Shown: positions 17,174-26,052 of the stretch, piece after piece
Layout of the letters: each line of letters starts with the position of its first letter
How positions within the stretch are numbered: the first letter of the stretch is position 1
The notes under the pieces: generated by a model
Seen by the model: only the letters and a program-made list of their open reading frames with translations
What the model was told of the DNA's origin: nothing
Databases searched by the model: none
Assembly: GCA_903876795.1 (NCBI GenBank)
Contig: CAIRBK010000091.1
Span: forward strand, 1 to 53,404
DNA: 53,404 nucleotides
Source: an uncultured Verrucomicrobiota bacterium
GTDB taxonomy: Bacteria; Verrucomicrobiota; Verrucomicrobiia; Opitutales; Opitutaceae
Reading direction: 5' to 3'
Position numbers and translations under genes: made by a program

Positions 17174-19321
17174 CTACTGGTGGCTCGGTTTTCCCCGCAG
17201 CGCGTCTTGAACCAAAGGGGAAAGCAAGATTCCGGGCAGGTCTGGGTCCGGGATCAATCTCAGCAGAGGCCAAGCGAAAGGCGCCTCAATGGCCACGCGA
17301 TAGCGTCTTTCGGGGACCAGGTTTTCGGTGGAGATTCCAGCGCTCACGAAACGGGTTTCGTTGTCCTTGAGGGCGATTTGAAGTTGAGCGCCGGTCGGCT
17401 CCAGAAGCAGCACGCGCTCACCCCAGCGCAGTGCTGCCAAATCCTCCACTGTGGTCACTCCAGGTTCGGCCTCGGGGTAAACTCGGAAGCCTTTTTCTTT
17501 TTCCAATACAGGAACCAGCGCGAGGTCGCACGGCACGGCACCGAGTATTGCTTTGGCCACCACGCCAGCACACCCGGCCACGCTGGGATCGCTCAGGACC
17601 GTGTTGTTTGCCGATGCGGGCGTCCACGTCCAGTCTCCCGCGAGTCGCCGAGCCGCCACGAGGCGCGGTCCATGATGCCCCACAATCCAGAGATCGGGCG
17701 TGGAACGCTGTCGGGAATCGTTGCAGCCAGTCTTCCTCCAAGGCAGGTTCTCAACCGCATAGCTCGTCTCGCCGATGGAGCCCAGCCAGTACACGAGGTG
17801 CCTGGGGTCATCCGCCCGCAGACCCAAAATGCCCGCAGTGCGCTCTGTTAGGGACCAGGACTGGGTGCCAAATATCACCGCGTCGTTGGTAATCTGCGCG
17901 GGCAGGCCCGCAGTAAACCGCTCCACGCCGCGAAACTCTTCGGGGCGACCGATGAGGATGAGATTGCGCCCGGCTAGTGCTTCGGGGGCGTCCGTGTCGT
18001 GAAAAACCGGGGCGGCACCCGTGGTACGCTCGTCCCAGATTGCCACCGAGCCCCCCGCGTACCGGGAGAGATGCTGTGCTAACTTTTCCCTCCTCGCAAC
18101 CGTCGCAGCGTCACCCAAAGTTCCCACCACCACCGCATAGGGTTCTCCGTGATAGAGCGCGTCGATGCCGCCCGTGCCGTGAGTGCGCCCAACCGGAACT
18201 GCCTCCCGTCGCCAACTATCGTTTGTGCGGTCGAGATCGACGGGCTCATCGCCGCGCTTCACGCCACCAAGCTCGCAACCGTCAATCACCAGCGACAACG
18301 GCGCGGTTCCCGGAATGTTGGCGGGCGTTACCGTCAATGCAGCGATGTTCCGCGTGTTGATCGCGATCTGTCGCTCGTCCACGGTCACCTTGAACCTAGG
18401 CGGCGTGGCCTCGGAACCCCAGGTGCGGATGTGAACGTACCACGCTCCATTGCTTGCTGAGTCCTCGGCCACATATTGCCACTTGGACGGCGCGGTCGGG
18501 CGGGTTTTGCTCATGCGCCAAGCGTTGATGGACGGCACATCCTTGGGCTGCCACCAATGACCCAGTCCATTCGAAAGCCAGAGACTCGGATTTCCCCCGT
18601 CCGCCCACGCAGCGGCGAGGCCATACCGGGCCAGGCGACTACATTCCCGGTCGTCGCGGCTCGTGAGCGCGAGCACTGGACACGGCCCCCAGTTCTCCGG
18701 CGAAGTATTGATGGCCCAACCCGCAAACGAGACCGTAGAGGCAAACCAATCCGGGTGCCGACTAGCCAGTGTGAAAGCCCCCTGCCCTCCCATGCTGTGA
18801 CCCTGCAAATGGATGCGCTCAGGATCAATGGACCACGCTTTTTCCACCTCGTTGAGCGCACTGATTATGTCCTGTTCGCCAATGCCGCGATAGCTGGCTT
18901 TTCGACTATATCCTATAACGTGCAGGACCAAGTGATCCGCAGGCAGTTCCCCGCGGTAGTCTAGATGCGTGCCTCCTGACCCATGCAGCATAATGACTAG
19001 GGGATACCGCCGCCCCATCTCGTAATTTTCAGGCACGCCTACGGCAAACGGTTGAGGGCTGCCATCCACAGGCGAACGATAAGCCCACTCCACCCAGCCT
19101 CTCAAACTGGCCGGCATGGTCTCGCCCCGAGCGGCGCGCTGCTCCAAGTCCTTGATGCGTTCCTGAGCTGCGTCGGCCTCCTTACCTGTGCGTTGCTGAA
19201 GCAAGGTAATGATCGGACGACAGGGAATCCCCGCCGGAGTGTTCAGCCATTCCAGTTGCGGCTCAGCCCCATAAGCGAGGGCATTTAAAGTGAATGAGAT
19301 AGCGCAGCGTGTTCGGTTCAT
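17174..19321 (-). CDS. Large alpha/beta-hydrolase (esterase/peptidase type) with extra C-terminal domains
   Basis: A 715-residue protein. Residues about 95-265 form an alpha/beta hydrolase with oxyanion-loop sequence VIMLHGSGG and the nucleophile elbow GHSMGG (Ser176); likely acid and base are Asp223 or Asp224 (TSRDDRE) and His255 (NGLGHWW). The remaining 450 residues are unassigned; the segment near 620-655 (TVEDLAALRWG then LLEPTGAQLQIALKDN) resembles the C-terminal domain of UshA-type 5'-nucleotidases. A weak signal sequence begins the protein. Substrate unknown. It follows a MarR-type regulator by 38 bp on the same strand, and both lie between direct repeats. Confidence 0.7.
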   Translation of the reverse strand: MNRTRCAISFTLNALAYGAEPQLEWLNTPAGIPCRPIITLLQQRTGKEADAAQERIKDLEQRAARGETMPASLRGWVEWAYRSPVDGSPQPFAVGVPENYEMGRRYPLVIMLHGSGGTHLDYRGELPADHLVLHVIGYSRKASYRGIGEQDIISALNEVEKAWSIDPERIHLQGHSMGGQGAFTLASRHPDWFASTVSFAGWAINTSPENWGPCPVLALTSRDDRECSRLARYGLAAAWADGGNPSLWLSNGLGHWWQPKDVPSINAWRMSKTRPTAPSKWQYVAEDSASNGAWYVHIRTWGSEATPPRFKVTVDERQIAINTRNIAALTVTPANIPGTAPLSLVIDGCELGGVKRGDEPVDLDRTNDSWRREAVPVGRTHGTGGIDALYHGEPYAVVVGTLGDAATVARREKLAQHLSRYAGGSVAIWDERTTGAAPVFHDTDAPEALAGRNLILIGRPEEFRGVERFTAGLPAQITNDAVIFGTQSWSLTERTAGILGLRADDPRHLVYWLGSIGETSYAVENLPWRKTGCNDSRQRSTPDLWIVGHHGPRLVAARRLAGDWTWTPASANNTVLSDPSVAGCAGVVAKAILGAVPCDLALVPVLEKEKGFRVYPEAEPGVTTVEDLAALRWGERVLLLEPTGAQLQIALKDNETRFVSAGISTENLVPERRYRVAIEAPFAWPLLRLIPDPDLPGILLSPLVQDALRGKPSHQ

Positions 19322-19359
19322 AATGTTGGTGAGAGGGGGGCTGTCTGAGGCTTCGAGGA

Positions 19360-19815
19360 CTATTTGATGGAATCTTTATCGAGGTGGGCGGCCAAACGCT
19401 GGAGCAATGGAATCAAGACCTTGCGCTCGGCTTCGGTGAAGGGTGCCAACGGATCGCGCTGCTGAGGCGCACTGCGGCTCGCGTCCGGGGGAAGAGAATC
19501 CAGCTTCGCGATACCGGCGTCCGTGATGATGACACGCACCCGCCGCGCATCCGCTAAATCTGCCTCGCGCTTCACCCAGCCCCGGCGCACCAGGGTATTG
19601 ATAAGAGACGTGGCGGTCGGGCGATCGCAGAAGAAACGCCGGGCGACATCCGCAGGGTAGAGATACCCTTCGCTCCGGATCATTCGGAGCAGAGCCGCCT
19701 GTTTGAGATTAACTCCGCAAGGCTGGAGCTTGGCCTCCAAGTATCGTTTCCAGGAAAGAAACGAAATCGCCACCGCACGCATGGCTTGTTCCTGCTGACT
19801 CCAGTCTGAACTCAT
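19360..19815 (-). CDS. MarR-family transcriptional regulator
   Basis: A 151-residue winged-helix protein started at the ATG at 19815 (MSSDWSQQEQAM). The core LKQAALLRMIRSEG, YPADVARRFFCDRPTATSLI and GWVKREADLADARRVRVIIT is the usual MarR arrangement of DNA-recognition helix and wing. MarR proteins repress adjacent genes and respond to small phenolic or oxidising ligands. It is the first gene of a two-gene unit with the large hydrolase, so it probably controls that enzyme. Confidence 0.88.
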   Translation of the reverse strand: MSSDWSQQEQAMRAVAISFLSWKRYLEAKLQPCGVNLKQAALLRMIRSEGYLYPADVARRFFCDRPTATSLINTLVRRGWVKREADLADARRVRVIITDAGIAKLDSLPPDASRSAPQQRDPLAPFTEAERKVLIPLLQRLAAHLDKDSIK

Positions 19816-19932
19816 TATGGTTAGAGTTCTAACTACTCGGCCCGAACTCAATATTTCATTTCGTTAAGTAGGAACTTGGAGATGTCAGCCAAAGGAGCGC
19901 CGGCCGGTTTGCCGGAGCCAATGACACTGATC

Positions 19933-20064
19933 GCGGCTGACCGCTGCCGTTCAGACCCGCTGCATCACCACGGCGACCGAGAGTTTCTCGGTGTGAGTGC
20001 CCTTGAACACGCCGCGGGTCGGCGTGCTGTCGTGGTAGTCGCGGCCGACCGCGATCTTCACATG
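19933..20064. repeat. Direct repeat B: parental 3' end of the transglutaminase gene
   Basis: The intact counterpart of 16938-17069 (127 of 132 positions the same by my count). It covers the last codons and stop of the transglutaminase gene and the 18 bp beyond, and marks the right edge of the island. Confidence 0.9.
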
Positions 20065-20826
20065 GCGCTCCCCGGCCACGCAGTCGTTGGTCGGGTCGAG
20101 GGGCCACCAGAAACCGCCGGGAAGGAAGGCCTCGACCCAGGCATGGCTTTCACTGGCGCCGATCAACGCGGGGGCGCGCCTGGCCTCGGAGGCTTTGCGC
20201 TGGGTCTCGGTCTCGATGTAGCCGGTGACGTAGCGCGCGGGGATCTCCGCCGAGCGCAGCACCGCGATCATCACCTGGGCGAAGTCCTGGCAGACGCCGG
20301 TGCGCTGCTTGAGGGCGACCGCCACGGGGGTGTCGATGCGGGTGGAGCCGGCGGCGTAACGGAAATTGGTTTTGATCCAGTTGTTTAGCCGCAACAGGGA
20401 TTCACCGATGGGGGCGCCGGGCTTGAAGAGCTTGTTGGCCAGCGCGTGGATTTCGGGGCCCATCGCGATCGCCGCCGAGGGCATGAGAAATTCAAACAGC
20501 TTCAGCTTTTCGCTGCGATAGATCTGGCGGGCCTCGGACACGCTGATGTCGAGCGCGGCCGCCGGCGGCGCGTGGGGCGTGGTCTCCACCTCGGAAATGC
20601 TTTCCAGCACCAGCTCGCGATGGCGTTGCACGATGGAGAAGGTCTCCACGCTGTTGCCGAAGTAGTCGGTGTAGCGGTGGATGTTGGCCGCCGGGCCGGT
20701 CACGAGCTGGCGCGAAAGCAACGTCTGCGAATCGTCCGTGGTCGGGGTGAGTCGCGCCTCCATGAAGGATTCGGAGGCGGATCCGGCGTAGCGGTAGAGG
20801 GTGCGGTGATTGATCCGGAAACGCAT
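19951..20826 (-). CDS. Transglutaminase-like cysteine protease-fold protein
   Basis: A 291-residue protein started at the ATG at 20826 (MRFRINHRTLYRY). The N-terminal beta-rich domain of bacterial transglutaminase-like proteins (about 1-110) is followed by the catalytic core with Cys in QRTGVCQDFAQVM, His in SHAWVEAFLPG and Asp in PLDPTNDC. These proteins are thought to act as peptidases or amide-modifying enzymes. The last 37 residues exist in a second copy 3 kb away. It is divergent from ribH. Confidence 0.9.
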   Translation of the reverse strand: MRFRINHRTLYRYAGSASESFMEARLTPTTDDSQTLLSRQLVTGPAANIHRYTDYFGNSVETFSIVQRHRELVLESISEVETTPHAPPAAALDISVSEARQIYRSEKLKLFEFLMPSAAIAMGPEIHALANKLFKPGAPIGESLLRLNNWIKTNFRYAAGSTRIDTPVAVALKQRTGVCQDFAQVMIAVLRSAEIPARYVTGYIETETQRKASEARRAPALIGASESHAWVEAFLPGGFWWPLDPTNDCVAGERHVKIAVGRDYHDSTPTRGVFKGTHTEKLSVAVVMQRV

Positions 20827-20951
20827 GAACCCCCTCACTCTCGCCGGTCCCGTGCCAACGACAAGCTTTCACACGCCCGGACGCGGCGGTGCCGGAAAAG
20901 AGGTTGCCGAAGTCCCCCGGGCTTCGCACACCTGTTCCCTTCTTCTTTCAC

Positions 20952-21425
20952 ATGAGTCTCGACGCACCCTCTCTCCCGGCCATCAACGGCGCCGCCTTTT
21001 CGGTCGCAATCGTCGCTTCGCGCTACAACCCCGAGTTGGTGGACGCATTGGTGGATCAAGTCCGCTCGCACCTCGTCGAGGCCGGGGTGAAGGAGAAAAA
21101 AATCACGGTGGTGCGCGTGCCCGGAGCCAACGAGCTGCCCAGCGCCGTCCAGTTGCTGCTTCAGGCCAAAAAGCACGATGTCGTCGTCGCCCTCGGCGTG
21201 ATCATCCGCGGAGACACCATCCATTACCAACTGGTCGCCGAGTCGTCGCAAGAGGGGCTCCAGCGCGTGGCGCTCGACACCCGCACGCCCGTCATCAACG
21301 GGGTCGTCACCGCCGAGAACCGCCGGCAGGCCGAGGATCGCTGCCTGGGCGAGATCAACCGCGGCGCGGAATTCGCCCGCGCGGCGCTCACGATGGCCGC
21401 GCTGAAGAAGCAATTTACCAAATGA
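20952..21425 (+). CDS. ribH: 6,7-dimethyl-8-ribityllumazine synthase
   Basis: A 157-residue protein started at the ATG at 20952. The sequence VALGVIIRGDTIHYQLVAES carries the phosphate-binding and catalytic His region of lumazine synthase, the penultimate riboflavin step. Length is normal. Its TGA overlaps the nusB ATG (ATGA), the common ribH-nusB coupling. No FMN riboswitch motif is evident in the 125 bp shared with the divergent transglutaminase gene. Confidence 0.95.
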   Translation: MSLDAPSLPAINGAAFSVAIVASRYNPELVDALVDQVRSHLVEAGVKEKKITVVRVPGANELPSAVQLLLQAKKHDVVVALGVIIRGDTIHYQLVAESSQEGLQRVALDTRTPVINGVVTAENRRQAEDRCLGEINRGAEFARAALTMAALKKQFTK

Positions 21426-21880
21426 GCAGCAACAAAGCCCTTTTTGCCCAGCGCCGCGAAGGGCGCGTCGTCGCCCTCCAGTATCTCTTCGCCTGGAGCC
21501 TGAACACGCCGAAAAACCTCTCGGACGACATCCGCACGTTTCTGGACACCCAGGAGAAACCCCGCGAGCACTACGCCTTCGGCGAGGAGCTCATCCACGG
21601 CGTCATCGAACATGTGGATGAAATCGACGGGCGCATCCGCGGGCTCGCCCACAACTGGGATTTCGAGCGCATCGCCAAGATCGACCTGGCCATCCTGCGC
21701 CTGGCGATTTTCGAGATGGTTTATCGCAAGGACATCCCGCCGGTCGTCTCCATCAACGAGGCCATCGACCTTTCGAAGCAGTTTTCCAACCTCGACGCCA
21801 AGCGCTTCATCAACGGCATCCTCGACCGCCTCAAGGACCAGCTCGGCCGCGACGCGCGGAAGGTCGAGCAGGCCTCCTGA
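21422..21880 (+). CDS. nusB: Transcription antitermination factor NusB
   Basis: A 152-residue all-helical protein with the signatures ARRxxVQALY-like RREGRVVALQYLF at the start, LAILRLAIFEMVYRKDIPP and INEAIDLSKQFSNLDAKRFINGILD at the end. NusB with NusE binds boxA RNA in rRNA antitermination. The start overlaps the ribH stop by 4 bp and ftsY follows 23 bp later, forming a ribH-nusB-ftsY unit. Confidence 0.95.
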   Translation: MSSNKALFAQRREGRVVALQYLFAWSLNTPKNLSDDIRTFLDTQEKPREHYAFGEELIHGVIEHVDEIDGRIRGLAHNWDFERIAKIDLAILRLAIFEMVYRKDIPPVVSINEAIDLSKQFSNLDAKRFINGILDRLKDQLGRDARKVEQAS

Positions 21881-21903
21881 GCCTCGAGTGCGGCTGACTC
21901 CCG

Positions 21904-22821
21904 ATGTTCGGTCTCTTTAAAAAGTTCAAGGAAGGGTTCTCCAAGACCGTCGCGGCGATCACGGAGAAAACGCGCGGCATCTTCGGCGGGCGCTCCATCG
22001 ACGCCTCCTCCCTGGAGACACTCGAGGAGGCGCTCTACACCGCCGATTTCGGCGTGGCCACGACCGACGAGATCCTCACCGAGATCAAGGCCGCCTACAA
22101 AAAGGACAAGGACCTCCGCGGCCGGCAGGCCGCCGCCATCGGTTCCGCCGTGCTCACGCGCGTGCTCGCCGGCAGCGAGGCCGAGATCAAGCCGGCCGCC
22201 TCCGCGCCCACCGTCATCGTGATGATCGGGGTCAACGGCTCCGGGAAAACCACCACGTCGGCCAAGCTCGGCTGGTTGCTCAAGCAGGACGGCAAATCGG
22301 TCATGCTCGCGGCCTGCGACACGTTCCGCGCGGCCGCCGTCGAGCAGCTCAAGTCCTGGGCCGTGCGCCTCGATCTGCCCATCGTGGCGAGCCACACCGG
22401 CGCGGACGCCGCCGCCGTGGCCTTCGACGCCTGGCAGGCGGCCAGGGCCCGCGGCTGCGACTACCTCATCGTGGACACGGCGGGCCGCCTGCACACCAAG
22501 AGCAATCTCATGGACGAGCTCGCGAAGATCCGCCGCGTGCTCCAGAAAAACGACCCGACCGCCCCGCATCACTCCTGGCTGGTCGTGGACGGCTCGCTGG
22601 GCACCAACTCCATCGAGCAGGCCAAGGTGTTTCACAAGAGCTTCGGCCTGACCGGCCTGGTCGTGACCAAGCTCGACGGCACCAGCCGCGGCGGCGCGAT
22701 CGTGGGCATCTGGCGCGAGCTGAAGCTGCCCATCTACTTCCTCGGGCTCGGCGAGCAGCCGGAGGATTTGCAGCCGTTCAGCGCGGAAAACTACGCCAAG
22801 GCCGTGTTCGGTCTGGAGTGA
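21904..22821 (+). CDS. ftsY: Signal recognition particle receptor FtsY
   Basis: A 305-residue SRP-type GTPase consisting of N and G domains only. Motifs: G1 GVNGSGKTTTSAKL, DTFRAAAVEQL, DTAGRLHTK, and TKLDGTSRGGAIVGI near the end. The acidic A domain of enteric FtsY is absent, leaving a short amphipathic start (MFGLFKKFKEGFSKTV) probably used for membrane binding. It docks SRP-ribosome complexes at the membrane. Confidence 0.95.
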   Translation: MFGLFKKFKEGFSKTVAAITEKTRGIFGGRSIDASSLETLEEALYTADFGVATTDEILTEIKAAYKKDKDLRGRQAAAIGSAVLTRVLAGSEAEIKPAASAPTVIVMIGVNGSGKTTTSAKLGWLLKQDGKSVMLAACDTFRAAAVEQLKSWAVRLDLPIVASHTGADAAAVAFDAWQAARARGCDYLIVDTAGRLHTKSNLMDELAKIRRVLQKNDPTAPHHSWLVVDGSLGTNSIEQAKVFHKSFGLTGLVVTKLDGTSRGGAIVGIWRELKLPIYFLGLGEQPEDLQPFSAENYAKAVFGLE

Positions 22822-22823
22822 GG

Positions 22824-22853
22824 ATCGGCGGGCCGTCGGGCGGCCCCGCCGAT
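22824..22853. terminator. Hairpin between convergent ftsY and the FAH-family gene
   Basis: ATCGGCGGGCCG (22824-22835) pairs with CGGCCCCGCCGAT (22841-22853) with one bulged base, loop TCGGG. No T tract on either side, but the site sits between convergent genes. Confidence 0.5.
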
Positions 22854-22866
22854 TGGTGTGGCCGGC

Positions 22867-23667
22867 CTACGCGACCGGGTTGGCGAGCGTGCCGATGCCC
22901 TCGATCTCCACGGCGATGGTGTCGCCGGCCTTGAGCCACACGGGCGGTTTGCGGGCGAAGCCCACGCCCTCGGGCGTGCCGGTGAGGATGACGGTGCCGG
23001 CGGGCAGGGTTTTGTCGGCGCTGAGGAAGGCGATGATCGCGGGCACGTCGAAGATCATGTCGGCGGTTGTCGAATCTTGCATCACCGTGCCGTTGAGGAT
23101 CGAGCGGATGCGGAGGTTGTTGGGATTGGGGAGTTCGTCGGGCGTGACGAGCACGGGGCCGAGGGGGCAGAACGTGTCGAAGCTCTTGGCGTGGCAGAAT
23201 TGGCCCCCGCCAAAGTCGCGTTGCCAGTCGCGGGCGGAGACGTCGTTGGCGCAGGTGTAGCCGAGGACATGGGACAAGGCGTTTTCGCGGGTGGCGTCGC
23301 GGCATTCGCGGCCGAGGACGATGGCGAGCTCGGCCTCGTAGTCGGCGCGGGAGGTGGGTTGGTTGCGCGGAAGCGTGATCGGAGCGCCGGGGTGCTGGAG
23401 CGAGCCGGGTAGCTTCACGAACCACATGGGGCGGTCGGGCGGGGCCTTGCCGCCTTCGGCGGCGTGTTTGGCGTAGTTGAGGCCGATGCCGATGATGAGC
23501 GGCGGGGTTGACGCGATCGGGGCGAGGAGTTTGCCGGGGGTTACGACGTGACCGGTGACGCGATGGGTGCCGGCGAGCGGATCGCCGGTGATTGCGAGGG
23601 CGGTGCCGTCGGCTTGGAGCGCGGCGTAGGCTGGGCCGGAGGGAGTGAGGTGGCGGATCAACTTCAT
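22867..23667 (-). CDS. Fumarylacetoacetate hydrolase-family protein
   Basis: A 266-residue protein started at the ATG at 23667. The C-terminal FAH fold is recognised from GIGLNYAKHAAE, the metal-binding YEAELAIVLGREC, ANDVSARDWQ and TGTPEGVGFARKPP. Family members are metal-dependent hydrolases or decarboxylases acting on 2-keto acid compounds such as acylpyruvates. The true substrate cannot be read from sequence. It faces ftsY across a hairpin and stands alone. Confidence 0.9.
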   Translation of the reverse strand: MKLIRHLTPSGPAYAALQADGTALAITGDPLAGTHRVTGHVVTPGKLLAPIASTPPLIIGIGLNYAKHAAEGGKAPPDRPMWFVKLPGSLQHPGAPITLPRNQPTSRADYEAELAIVLGRECRDATRENALSHVLGYTCANDVSARDWQRDFGGGQFCHAKSFDTFCPLGPVLVTPDELPNPNNLRIRSILNGTVMQDSTTADMIFDVPAIIAFLSADKTLPAGTVILTGTPEGVGFARKPPVWLKAGDTIAVEIEGIGTLANPVA

Positions 23668-23755
23668 GAGCCAAAGCTGAAAGGCTGGAGCTTGGAGCTT
23701 CAAACCTGGAGTTCCGACGCAGAGCTCCGGCGCGGGTGCGGAGCGGCACTGAAAC

Positions 23756-24067
23756 TCAGGCGCGTTTTGCGGAAGATCGGCGCTTGGGTGACGTGCTTTT
23801 GGCGTCGCGGTCTTTTTCCGGTGCCTCTTCGGCCAAAGCCATTGGCTCGGTGTCGAAGTTGATCAATTGCCAAAGCTTCAGTCCGCAGCCGTTGGCGAGT
23901 TTTTCCAAGGTGGAAAGACGCAGATCGCGTCTGCGACCGGCCTCGACGGATTGGTAGTATTTGTAGCCAAGACCAACCTTCTCGGCGAATGCCTCTTGGC
24001 TAAGCCCAAGAGAGAGCCGAAGGGACTTAATCCTCTCCAGCAGTCGGTTCGCCGTGTCGTTTGTCAG
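23756..24067 (-). CDS. XRE-family helix-turn-helix regulator, non-ATG start
   Basis: An open minus-strand frame of 103 codons with no ATG near its beginning. The probable start is CTG at 24067, giving LTNDTANRLLERIKS. Residues 9-70 are a clear Cro/C1-type HTH (LSLGLSQEAFAEKVGLGYKY followed by STLEKLANGCGL). The tail is Lys/Arg/Ser-rich (KSTSPKRRSSAKRA). It is divergent from the type III methyltransferase gene, and a pair of 20-bp direct repeats occupies the shared upstream region, so it may act as a controller of the restriction-modification genes. A different upstream start cannot be excluded; a stop lies 12 codons before the CTG. Confidence 0.75.
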   Translation of the reverse strand: MTNDTANRLLERIKSLRLSLGLSQEAFAEKVGLGYKYYQSVEAGRRRDLRLSTLEKLANGCGLKLWQLINFDTEPMALAEEAPEKDRDAKSTSPKRRSSAKRA

Positions 24068-24098
24068 GTCGAAGCTTAGCCGGAGGCCGTTTTGTCAA

Positions 24099-24144
24099 AC
24101 ACCCTAGCAACGACAGTGTGCTGGACACCCTACTAATGATAGTG
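24099..24144. promoter_or_regulatory. Two imperfect 20-bp direct repeats between XRE gene and mod
   Basis: ACACCCTAGCAACGACAGTG (24099-24118) and ACACCCTACTAATGATAGTG (24125-24144) share 16 of 20 bases with a 26-bp period. They lie in the 125-bp AT-rich divergent region. The spacing suits two operator half-complexes on nearly the same DNA face. Confidence 0.55.
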
Positions 24145-24192
24145 CGAAGTGAGAGCTTAAAAGTCGGACGCCCGTGTAAATGCATCAGCCCT

Positions 24193-26040
24193 GTGCCCTC
24201 TCGCTACGATCATCTAAGTCAAGAAGAGCTAATCCGCCTACTGGAAGCCCGCGACCGGCGCGACGCCACCCGCTTCGGCCTCGTCTGGGAGGCCAACGAG
24301 ATCGAGCGCGACCGCGCCATCAATTCCGACTTCGTCGCGCTCGACCTCCTGCCGGAACTCAGCGTCGGCCCCGGCCCGTGGCGCAATCTTATCATCGAGG
24401 GGGATAACTTCGACGCGCTCCGCCATCTGCGCATGACCTACGCCGGCGAGGTGAAGTGCATCCTCATCGATCCGCCCTACAACACCGGGAAAAAGGACTT
24501 CGTCTATAATGACCGCTTCGTGGACGAGAACGATTCGTGGCGCTTCTCCACCTGGATCGAGTTCCTCTACCAACGCCTCATCATCGCCCGCGACCTGCTC
24601 CGCGAGGACGGCGTCATGCTTCTCTGCATCAACGACGAGAACCGCGCCAAACTCGAACTCTTGCTCGACAAGGTAATGCCCGGACGCCGCATCGGCAGCT
24701 TCGTCTGGCGCACCAAGGACTCCGCGAACGACGCCGGCGGCAACATGAGCCAGGTCCACGAGCACGTCCTCGTTTACGCCAACCCGCGCTTCCAGTTCGC
24801 CGGCAAGGCCCTCTCCCTCGACGACTACCGCAACCCCGACGACGACCCGCTGGGCGATTGGACGCCGCAGCCACTCACAAAAGCCGAAACCCGCCTCTCT
24901 CGGCCAAACACTTACTACCCCATTCAAGATCCCGCCACCGGCTACTGGTATCCCTGCGACCCCAACGCCGTCTGGCGTTATGCGACCGAAACCCGCGTCG
25001 AAGACACCAGCCAGCTTCGCTCCGACACCATCGAGGAGTTGATTCGCAAAAAGGAAATCTACTTCCCCGCCTGCAAGCCCTCGGAGGTCATGCGCTGGGA
25101 CACGCTGGAAGACCTGAGGAAAGCCATTCGCGCCGGTAAGGGCCCGCGCCTGCCCAAGAAAAAGACTCCGCTGTTTCGCGAAGACTTGCCCGACCTCGAA
25201 TTTTGGGTGGGCAAGCCCATCGCCCCCGGCCGCCCCTCGCGCAAAGACTACCTCAAGCGAAAGACTAAGATGGTCGCCCCCTTGAGCAGTTGGATCGCGG
25301 GCAAGAACGAGGAGGTGGACTACGTCTTCGACGACATGGAGAACGCCTTCGAGGTGATCCGCAGCGAGCGCGGCGGCGAAGGCACCGACACAATCAACGC
25401 CATCCTTGGCAACAAGGCCTTCAATTTCCCCAAACCGCCCTCGCTCATGCGCGCGCTCGTCACCCAGGCGGCGCCGGGGCCGGACGACCTCGTAGTGGAT
25501 TTCTTCGCCGGTTCCGGCACCACCGGCCACGCCGTGCTTCAGCGCAACGCCGAGGACAAGGGGCGTCGTCGCTTCATCCTCGTTTCCAGCACCGAGGCCA
25601 CGCCCGCCGAGCCCGATAAAAACATCTGCCGCGATGTTTGCGCCCGACGCATGAGCCGCGTAATCGAAGGCTATGGCGATACGCCCGCCCTGCCCGGCGA
25701 TTTCGCCTACCTGCGCTGCCGCCGCATCAAGCCCGGTCGCATGCTCGACATCGAGCATGCGCAGGTGTGGACCTCGCTTCAGATGCTCCACCTTGATTCC
25801 CTGGCGGCCTACGCCGACGCGCCCTTTCTCACAGCGGGCGACGAATCGCAGTTGGTGGTCTATGTGCCGCGCTACACGCCCGATTGCCTAGCCGCACTCA
25901 AACGCGCCGTAAAACCATGCCTCTCGGCCGTCATCTACTCGTGGCACCCGGAGTCGATCCGCCAGAAGGTGCGCTACACCCACGTCGAGCACGCCGCGAT
26001 TCCTGAAAGCCTCGCCCTCCGTTTCGGTCTCCGCGCCTGA
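24193..26040 (+). CDS. mod: Type III restriction-modification methyltransferase (Mod)
   Basis: A 615-residue adenine-specific methyltransferase taken from the GTG at 24193 (VPSRYDHLSQEELIRLLEAR); homologues that I recall start in this way, and the 44 codons before it look non-coding. The catalytic motif IV DPPYNTG is at 93-99 and the SAM motif VVDFFAGSGTTGH at about 435, the beta-class order. Between them lies the target-recognition region. In type III systems Mod forms a dimer, methylates one strand of an asymmetric site and is required for cleavage by Res. The res gene follows after 12 bp. Confidence 0.88.
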   Translation: MPSRYDHLSQEELIRLLEARDRRDATRFGLVWEANEIERDRAINSDFVALDLLPELSVGPGPWRNLIIEGDNFDALRHLRMTYAGEVKCILIDPPYNTGKKDFVYNDRFVDENDSWRFSTWIEFLYQRLIIARDLLREDGVMLLCINDENRAKLELLLDKVMPGRRIGSFVWRTKDSANDAGGNMSQVHEHVLVYANPRFQFAGKALSLDDYRNPDDDPLGDWTPQPLTKAETRLSRPNTYYPIQDPATGYWYPCDPNAVWRYATETRVEDTSQLRSDTIEELIRKKEIYFPACKPSEVMRWDTLEDLRKAIRAGKGPRLPKKKTPLFREDLPDLEFWVGKPIAPGRPSRKDYLKRKTKMVAPLSSWIAGKNEEVDYVFDDMENAFEVIRSERGGEGTDTINAILGNKAFNFPKPPSLMRALVTQAAPGPDDLVVDFFAGSGTTGHAVLQRNAEDKGRRRFILVSSTEATPAEPDKNICRDVCARRMSRVIEGYGDTPALPGDFAYLRCRRIKPGRMLDIEHAQVWTSLQMLHLDSLAAYADAPFLTAGDESQLVVYVPRYTPDCLAALKRAVKPCLSAVIYSWHPESIRQKVRYTHVEHAAIPESLALRFGLRA

Positions 26041-26052
26041 GAACCCGCGCCC

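Noticed and set aside
20827-20951. Possible FMN riboswitch upstream of ribH
   Set aside because: None of the conserved FMN-element blocks is visible in this 125-bp divergent region.
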